A stretch of 64,000 nucleotides of DNA. It comes from Rhizobium sp. Q54 (GTDB taxonomy: Bacteria; Pseudomonadota; Alphaproteobacteria; UBA2966; CAIVPW01). A model generated the notes under the pieces. That model saw only the letters and a program-made list of their open reading frames with translations. It was not told the origin of the DNA and did no database searches. The DNA is taken from contig CAMDCA010000002.1 of assembly GCA_945889645.1 (NCBI GenBank), positions 31,674 through 95,673 of the forward strand, written 5' to 3'. Positions 57,841 through 64,000 of this stretch are shown here, piece after piece. Position 1 is the first letter of the stretch, and the number at the start of each line of letters is the position of its first letter. The translations under genes and the position numbers were made by a program.

Positions 57841-60618
57841 ATGAGCCTGCGCGCGCCCGCCGCCGCCATCGCTGTGCCGACCGCTCCGTCCCTGGTGGTG
57901 CGGGGCCGCAAGGCCGTGTGGATCTCGGCCGACGGCGAGATCGAGGAGCTGGGGCCGGCCCAGGCTGCGGGGCGGGCCGAGAACGGCATGCCGTTCGTGG
58001 TCCATGCGCCGGCGGCGGCTGCCCGTCTGGGGCTGAAGCGGCTGCAAGCGTACGATCTGCTGGAGCTGTTCGCGTTCGTGCGGCCGGCCAAGTTCTGCCT
58101 GCCCACCCCACGCGGCGTGGCCGACGCGGTGGGACTGCCGGCGGCGCCCGACCTGATCGGCGAGGCCTTGGCGCTGCGCGACGCGGCGACACTTCTGTTG
58201 AGCGAGATTCGCGGCGAGTCGGGCAACGAAACCACCGTCGCGCTTGCCCAATTCCTGCAGGCGTCCGGATGGGTCTGGGCCCCGGCGGTCCTGGGTGCGT
58301 TGGGCGCGAGCCCGGCGGTGGGTGCGTTCCCGCGCTTGAACATTTGGCACAAGCTGGCGGAGTGGATCGAGTTGGCGCCGCCACCGCCGGCCGGAGCCGA
58401 GCCCGTATCGCCTGAGGAGACGCTGCTGCGCCTGAGCCAGTTGCTGTCGGTGCGCTCGGCCGAAGAGCGCGAGGCGCAACGCATGTACGCGATGGAGGCG
58501 GCGCGCGCATTCGCGCCGCGCAATGCGGCGGAGGAACCGGAGATCGTGCTGGCCGAGGCCGGCACCGGGGTTGGTAAGACGCTTGGCTACATCGCACCGG
58601 CCAGCGTGTGGGCGGAAAAGAACGCGGCCACCGTGTGGCTTTCGACGTACACGCGCAACCTGCAGCGCCAGATCGATACCGAACTCGATCGCCTGTACCC
58701 GAACGCGGCCATGAAGAACGCCAAGGTCGTGGTGCGCAAAGGGCGCGAGAACTACCTGTGCATCCTGAATCTGGAAGAAGAATCGTCGCGTGCGTTCGGC
58801 GGTGGCGGCGCGGCGATCGGATTGGTTGCGCGCTGGGCGCTGGCGACGCGCGATGGCGACCTGGGCGGCGACTTCCCCGCCTGGCTGGTCGGCGTGTTGG
58901 GAAACGAGAACACCTGGGGCCTGACCGACCGGCGCGGCGAGTGCATCTATTCGGCCTGCAAGCACTACCGGCGCTGCTTCATCGAGCGCAGCCAGCGGCG
59001 GGCGCGGCGCGCCGACCTGGTCATCGCCAACCACGCGCTGGTCCTGGCCAACGCGGCGCGAGGCGTCACGCCGGGAGGTGTGCATCCGCACGACGATGGG
59101 CGCGAGATGCCGACGCGCCTGGTGTTCGATGAGGGACACCATGTGTTCGACGCCGCCGATGCAGCGTTCTCGGCCCACCTGACCGGACAAGAGGCGTCTG
59201 AGTTGCGGCGCTGGGTGCGCGGACCCGAAGGAGGACGGCAGCGGCGCGCGCGCGGACTGGAATCGCGCGCCGGCGATCTGGCGTCGGAGCATCCGGAGGC
59301 GCAGACGGCGTTGGCCAGCGCGCTGCGCGCGGCAGCAGCGTTGCCGGCGCCGGGCTGGCTCGGGCGTTTGCGCGACGCCGGCGACACGTTTGGCAGTAGC
59401 GCGGCGGAGGCGTTCCTGGCGCATCTACGCGGACAGGTGCTGGCGCGCCAGGCGACGCCCGATCCGGGATACGGCCTGGAGGCGGATGCATTCCCGGCGA
59501 CGCCGGCGCTGTTGCGCGCGGCGGACGAGTTGGAGCACGCGTTGCTCGACCTCGCGCGTCCGCTGACGCAACTCGCCAAGCTGCTGACGAAACGCTTGGA
59601 CGACGAGGCCGACACGCTGGAGCCGGAGACTCGCGGCCGCATTGAAGCGGTGTGCCGCGGCCTGGTGCGCCGCGCCACCATGGTCGAGTCGTGGGCCGAC
59701 ATGTTGCGCGGATTGGAGGACGGCGCGCCGAAGCAGTACGTCGACTGGCTGACCCTGGACCGCATCGACGGGCGCGAGATCGACCTTGGCCTACACCGCC
59801 ACTGGATCGATCCGACGGCGCCGTTTGCCGAGATCGTTCTGTCGCGCGCGCACGGAGCACTCATCACGTCGGCCAGCCTGCGCGATCGCAGCACCGCCGA
59901 CCTGACCGGCAACGACGATGCCGATTGGTCGTCGGCCGAAGTGCGCACCGGTGCCCATCACCTCGCGGTGCCGCCGCGGCGGGTCAGCCTGGCCTCGCCG
60001 TTCGACTATGCCAATCGCACACGCATCGTTCTGGTGAGTGACGTCGAGCGCACCGAGCCCGACCTAGTCGCGGCGGCGTATCGCGAACTGTTCCTGGCGG
60101 CGGGCGGCGGCGGGCTTGGCCTGTTCACCGCCATCACGCGATTGCGCGCGGTCTACAAGCGCATCCTCGATCCGCTGGAATTGGCCGGCATCCCGTTGCT
60201 GGCGCAGCACGTCGACAACATGGACACCGCGACCCTAGTCGACATCTTCCGCGCCGAGATCGACACGTGCCTGTTGGGCACCGACGCGGTGCGCGACGGC
60301 GTAGACGTGCCGGGCGATTCGCTGCGCTTGATCGTGTTCGACCGGGTGCCATGGCCGCGGCCGGACATCTTGCATCGGGCACGCAAGGCGGCCTTTGGCG
60401 GCGCCCGCTACGACGACATGATCGCGCGCCTGCGCCTGCGCCAGGCCTATGGACGTCTGGTGCGCAAAGCGACCGACCGGGGCGTGTTCGTCCTGTTGGA
60501 CCCGCGTACGCCGTCGCGGCTGATGGGGGCGTTCCCGCCCGGCGTGCCGCTGCTGCGCCTTGGACTGGCCGAAGCGGTCAAGGCGACCCGGGCGTTCCTG
60601 CGGGAGCAGCCGGCGTAG
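57841..60618 (+). CDS. DinG/Rad3-like ATP-dependent DNA helicase
   Basis: EAGTGVGKTLGYIAPASVWAEKN; CIYSACKHYRRCF Fe-S-type cysteines; DEGHH box. Confidence 0.92.
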   Translation: MSLRAPAAAIAVPTAPSLVVRGRKAVWISADGEIEELGPAQAAGRAENGMPFVVHAPAAAARLGLKRLQAYDLLELFAFVRPAKFCLPTPRGVADAVGLPAAPDLIGEALALRDAATLLLSEIRGESGNETTVALAQFLQASGWVWAPAVLGALGASPAVGAFPRLNIWHKLAEWIELAPPPPAGAEPVSPEETLLRLSQLLSVRSAEEREAQRMYAMEAARAFAPRNAAEEPEIVLAEAGTGVGKTLGYIAPASVWAEKNAATVWLSTYTRNLQRQIDTELDRLYPNAAMKNAKVVVRKGRENYLCILNLEEESSRAFGGGGAAIGLVARWALATRDGDLGGDFPAWLVGVLGNENTWGLTDRRGECIYSACKHYRRCFIERSQRRARRADLVIANHALVLANAARGVTPGGVHPHDDGREMPTRLVFDEGHHVFDAADAAFSAHLTGQEASELRRWVRGPEGGRQRRARGLESRAGDLASEHPEAQTALASALRAAAALPAPGWLGRLRDAGDTFGSSAAEAFLAHLRGQVLARQATPDPGYGLEADAFPATPALLRAADELEHALLDLARPLTQLAKLLTKRLDDEADTLEPETRGRIEAVCRGLVRRATMVESWADMLRGLEDGAPKQYVDWLTLDRIDGREIDLGLHRHWIDPTAPFAEIVLSRAHGALITSASLRDRSTADLTGNDDADWSSAEVRTGAHHLAVPPRRVSLASPFDYANRTRIVLVSDVERTEPDLVAAAYRELFLAAGGGGLGLFTAITRLRAVYKRILDPLELAGIPLLAQHVDNMDTATLVDIFRAEIDTCLLGTDAVRDGVDVPGDSLRLIVFDRVPWPRPDILHRARKAAFGGARYDDMIARLRLRQAYGRLVRKATDRGVFVLLDPRTPSRLMGAFPPGVPLLRLGLAEAVKATRAFLREQPA

Positions 60619-60709
60619 GCCGAGCGGAGGCCTTGCCGGGACCGGGCGGCTTGCCTAAGGTCCGGCGCGCTCGATCTCGCCCCACTCCTTTTGCCCTGGC
60701 GGACATCCG

Positions 60710-61108
60710 ATGGAACACACCGCGCTGATCTACACGATGGTGATCATGTCGGCCGCCGACAGCGAAATGGACGACGCCGAGCTTGGCGTCATCGGTCAGG
60801 TCGTGCAGACGCTGCCGGCCTTCAAAGGCTTCGACCCCGACCTGCTGCCGCGCATCGCCGAGGATTGCGCCGACCTGATCGGTACCGACGGCGGGCTGGA
60901 GACCATCATCAAACTGGTGAAGCAGTCGCTGCCGGCGCGGCTGCGTGAGACGGCGTACGCGCTGGCGTGCGACGTCGCCGCCGCCGACGGCAAGGTCAGC
61001 GAAGAAGAGATCCGGCTGCTCGAACTGATCCGCGACGGGCTCGATATCGATCGCCTGGTCGCCGCCGCCATCGAGCGCGGGGCGCGCGCGCATTTTCAGG
61101 ACGTCTGA
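60710..61108 (+). CDS. TerB-family protein
   Basis: LIYTMVIMSAADSEMDDAELGVIGQVVQTLPAF...ACDVAAADGKVSEEEIRLLE. Confidence 0.88.
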   Translation: MEHTALIYTMVIMSAADSEMDDAELGVIGQVVQTLPAFKGFDPDLLPRIAEDCADLIGTDGGLETIIKLVKQSLPARLRETAYALACDVAAADGKVSEEEIRLLELIRDGLDIDRLVAAAIERGARAHFQDV

Positions 61109-61118
61109 GCGCGGTCAC

Positions 61119-61189
61119 CCGGCCATCCCCGCGGAGGGAGCGCAGGCGTACCCGTGGATGCGCGGGTCAAGCCCGCGCATGAACAGGGA
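61119..61189. repeat. Dispersed repeat of the 'GTGGATGnnCGGGTCArGCCCG' type
   Basis: ccggccatccccgcggaggg...gtggatgcgcgggtcaagcccgcgcatgaac. Confidence 0.55.
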
Positions 61190-61879
61190 CTAAAGGCCGC
61201 GCTGAGTCTCCGCCACGTCGCGTACGAAGGCGGCGACGGTGGCGATTGCTTCGGCGACGTTCTGCGGTTCGGTGCGGCCGGACGACTTGCGCGGCTTGAA
61301 GGAGTGGTCGCCGTCGGCCATCCAGTGCACGCGAATTGCCGGCGACAGCGTGTAGCCGACGACTTCTTCTTGTGAACCGAACGTGTCGCGCGTGCCCTGC
61401 ACGATCAGCGCCGGCGTGGTGAGCGTCGCGAGGTGGACGATGCGCTTCGTTGTCACGTCGGCCTTGGGCGGGTGGAACGGATAGCCGAGGCAAACCAGGC
61501 CCAGCACGCCTTCGTCGTCGGCCACCATGCTAGCCATGCGGCCGCCCATGGACTTGCCGCCGATCACCAGGGCGCGGCGCGAGACTCCGGCCATATCGAT
61601 CGCGGCGATGACGCGGCGCCAAGTCTCCAGCAACACCGGGGTCGGATCGGGGCCGCCGCGGCTTCGGCCGTCCTCTTGATTGGGCGCGCTCCGCGCGGCG
61701 CGACGCTTGGCCATGTAGGGAAACTCGAACCGCGCCACCGGGATCCCCGCCACAGCGAGGCCGGCGGCGAAGTCGTCCATGAAGGCCGAGTCCATCGGCG
61801 CCCCGGCGCCGTGCGCAAACGCAAACGCCGGGCGATTGCCCGGCGTTCCATTCCACAGCAGCGGTGGATTCGTCGACAA
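61190..61879 (-). CDS. Alpha/beta hydrolase (KANL3/Tex30-like)
   Basis: FAFAHGAGAPMDSAFMDDFA; VIGGKSMGGRMASM. Confidence 0.92.
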   Translation of the reverse strand: MSTNPPLLWNGTPGNRPAFAFAHGAGAPMDSAFMDDFAAGLAVAGIPVARFEFPYMAKRRAARSAPNQEDGRSRGGPDPTPVLLETWRRVIAAIDMAGVSRRALVIGGKSMGGRMASMVADDEGVLGLVCLGYPFHPPKADVTTKRIVHLATLTTPALIVQGTRDTFGSQEEVVGYTLSPAIRVHWMADGDHSFKPRKSSGRTEPQNVAEAIATVAAFVRDVAETQRGL

Positions 61880-61894
61880 CGCCGAGGCCGGCGT

Positions 61895-62773
61895 TCAGTT
61901 CATCGGGGTGCCGTCGAAGTTGAACTTCTGCACCTGGGCGCCAGCCACGAGCTTTGCATAGAACTCCTCGACCAACCTGCCGCCAAGGTCGTTGCGCAGG
62001 TCTCCCTCGACGTCTGCGAACGGCGGCGGCGGCGACACGCGGCGGTCAACCACCATGATGATGTGGAAGCCGAACTCGCTCTGCACCGGGTTGGTGGTGT
62101 ACTCGCCCGGACGCATCTTGAACGCTGCGTCGGAGAACGCCTGGATGACGCCGTCGCGGCGGAAGTAGTCGATCGGGCCACCGCGGCCGATGCCCTGCTG
62201 GGTGACGCGATCGAGAATCTGATCGAAATTGCCGCCAGCGTCGAGTTCCTTGACGACGGCGATCGCCGCTTCGGGATTGGCGAACAGAATATGCTTGGCG
62301 CGGATCTCTTCCTGACCGGCGTCGTTGGCGATCAGGGCCTTATAGGCATCCTGCAGAGCCGCCGGCGTCATCTGCGCCTCGACCGTCTCGTTGAGTAGAG
62401 TCTCCTCCAACACGCGGTCGTGCCAGAAATCGAACTTCTGCTTCACGTCGGCACGGTCGTCGACTTTTGCCTCGCGCGCCTTCTGGGCCGCGACCTTGCG
62501 CTCGATGCTGCCGGCCAGAAGCTGCGGGTAGAGCATCTCGAACGCCATCTGGCGCACGCCCTCGCCGAGCGTCTGGTAGAGGTACACGAGTTCGGACGCG
62601 CGAATGGTCTCGCCGTTGACGATCGCGACCACCGGGTCCGCCTCGCGCGGCGTTTCTACCGCCGGGCCGGCCGGAGCCGCCGCCGGAGCCGCGGGTGCCG
62701 GCGGGGTCTGCGCGGACGCGCTGCCGATCACTGCCGCTGTCGCCAAAGCGGCAAGAATGCCTGCGCGATACAT
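61895..62773 (-). CDS. Parvulin-type peptidylprolyl isomerase (periplasmic)
   Basis: Signal peptide MYRAGILAALATAAVIGSASA; EEIRAKHILFANPEAAIAVVKELDAGGNFDQI; PVQSEFGFHIIMV. Confidence 0.92.
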   Translation of the reverse strand: MYRAGILAALATAAVIGSASAQTPPAPAAPAAAPAGPAVETPREADPVVAIVNGETIRASELVYLYQTLGEGVRQMAFEMLYPQLLAGSIERKVAAQKAREAKVDDRADVKQKFDFWHDRVLEETLLNETVEAQMTPAALQDAYKALIANDAGQEEIRAKHILFANPEAAIAVVKELDAGGNFDQILDRVTQQGIGRGGPIDYFRRDGVIQAFSDAAFKMRPGEYTTNPVQSEFGFHIIMVVDRRVSPPPPFADVEGDLRNDLGGRLVEEFYAKLVAGAQVQKFNFDGTPMN

Positions 62774-62952
62774 GACGGTATCCTTTCCGAGAAGCCTGAA
62801 TTCGTCCGAGGGCGCCTCTGGGCGCGCGCTGCGCTGCCCATAGCCCCGCGCGGCCCACACCCATGGGTTCCGTGCGGCGGGCACCCTACCCTCGCGGCCC
62901 GGCGGGGGCAAGAACGGGCCGGTAACGAGTTATTGCCTGCGGAAGGCGCCCG

Positions 62953-63345
62953 TTAGGCCTTGCGCTGGACGGCCGTGGTGCCGCCGGGAGCAAGCTCCTG
63001 CAGTTGCTCAACGACGGCATCGGAGACGAACGGCTTGATGATGTAGTCGGCCGCGCCCAGGGCCTTGGCCTTGGCAATGTCGGCGACGTTGTGCCGCGCG
63101 CTCAGCAGCACCACCGGCACCCCCTGGGTTGCCGGGTTGGCCTTGAGTTGGCGCAAAACCTCGAACCCGTCGAGGCCCGGCATCATGACGTCCAGAATCA
63201 CCATATCCGGCTTGATGGAGGCCACGGCCAGCAGCGCGGCCGCGCCGTCCTTGACGGCCGTCACGACAAATCCGCGCTGGCCCATCTTGGCCTTGAGAAA
63301 GGCCAGGGCGACATCGTCATCGTCGGCGATGACCAGCCGTTTCAT
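62953..63345 (-). CDS. Response regulator receiver-domain protein
   Basis: RLVIADDDDVALAFLKAKM...VILDVMMPGLDGFEVLRQL. Confidence 0.93.
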   Translation of the reverse strand: MKRLVIADDDDVALAFLKAKMGQRGFVVTAVKDGAAALLAVASIKPDMVILDVMMPGLDGFEVLRQLKANPATQGVPVVLLSARHNVADIAKAKALGAADYIIKPFVSDAVVEQLQELAPGGTTAVQRKA

Positions 63346-63387
63346 GTCCCGCCCCCTGTAGGCGTCGTTGAGCGCTGAGGCCCTGGA

Positions 63388-63457
63388 GCGGGTGAAGGGA
63401 ATCGAACCCTCGTCGTAAGCTTGGGAAGCTTCTGCTCTGCCATTGAGCTACACCCGC
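63388..63457 (-). tRNA. tRNA-Gly (anticodon CCC)
   Basis: Minus strand GCGGGTG...GCTC AATGGCA GAGC...GAAGC TTCCCAA GCTTA...GAGGG TTCGATT CCCTT CACCCGC cloverleaf. Confidence 0.9.
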
Positions 63458-63568
63458 GCAGCAAAGCCATAATGGGCGGAGGGCCCAGCCGCGTCAAAGG
63501 CAGTAGCAGCAACGGAAGGGCGCGAATCCAAGGCGTTTGCCACACCTGTGCCACACACAGGCAGAGAA

Positions 63569-63931
63569 ATGGCGAATGTTCGTAGGCACGGCAACAAGTG
63601 GCAGGTTCAGGTTCGGCGGCAAGGCCGACAGCTCACGAGGTCGTTCGCGTCCAGGGGGGACGCGGATACCTGGGCAAGAATGCAGGAATCGCGGTTTGAC
63701 CGCGCCGACCTACCACCCGACCAAAAAACCCTCCGCAGCGTCACGCTAGGGGACCTGCTGCACCGATATCGGGAAGAGGTGACCCCGCGAAAGCGGAGCG
63801 CCGCACACGAACAGAACCGCATCAGCCGACTGCTTCGCCATGACCTCTCCGCAGGTGGCGTCGCGAAGTTGGTTGGAATTGGTGGTGGCGTAGTCTCCGG
63901 GTGCTTCAACCCCAGCAAGTGCGGCGTTTGA
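63569..63931 (+). pseudogene. Truncated tyrosine recombinase/phage integrase (N-terminal part only)
   Basis: MANVRRHGNKWQVQVRRQGRQLTRSFASRGDADTWARMQESRFDRADLPP...LLHRYREEVTPRKRSAAHEQNRISRLLRHDLSA, then unrelated GGVAKLVGIGGGVVSGCFNPSKCGV*; no catalytic domain. Confidence 0.75.
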
Positions 63932-63954
63932 CGCGCCGGACAGGAGACCACGCC

Positions 63955-64000
63955 ATGACAAGCACTATCACGAAGCCGAATGCCGTTCAGCCTGACGCGG
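63955..64000 (+). CDS. Start of an unidentified ORF, cut by the window end
   Basis: GGAG-acca-cgcc-ATG; MTSTITKPNAVQPDA; follows the integrase breakpoint. Confidence 0.35.
   Translation, partial: MTSTITKPNAVQPDA

Noticed and set aside
57826-59424. 532-aa ORF on - strand
   Set aside because: Antisense of the DinG-like helicase

Overview
The window is a dense, high-GC alphaproteobacterial chromosome segment, probably Rhodospirillales-like (inferred from gene content). Most of it is core housekeeping: rppH, F1-ATPase atpHAGDC, priA, DUF484, xerC, lpd, sucCD-mdh, htpG, acnA, a complete ccmABCDEFGHI cytochrome c maturation operon, yciB, ftsY-mtaB-dapF, ffh-rpsP-rimM-trmD-rplS, leuCDB-asd, sdhCDAB, a higBA-type toxin-antitoxin pair, pyrD, an SRAP protein, a class I lysyl-tRNA synthetase, a DinG-like helicase and a tRNA-Gly next to a truncated integrase. 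The observations most worth a second look are: (1) a small apparent transcription unit with a nested-hairpin leader and a 27-aa Lys/Pro/Ala-rich peptide, bounded by hairpins, downstream of ftsY; (2) a decaying diheme cytochrome c beside the ccm operon, with an in-frame TAG where Trp is expected and a CxxCH changed to CPARH; (3) a histone-H1-like basic tail fused to a VOC/glyoxalase domain; (4) a dispersed GC-rich palindromic repeat that seems to have entered coding sequence in the SRAP gene; (5) sucAB apparently absent between sucD and lpd, replaced by a repeat-bearing spacer; (6) an unexplained ~730-bp intergenic region with an AT-rich island upstream of ffh; (7) a tRNA-Gly-adjacent integrase interrupted by another insertion at the window edge. 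No CRISPR array or confirmed novel multi-gene system was found.
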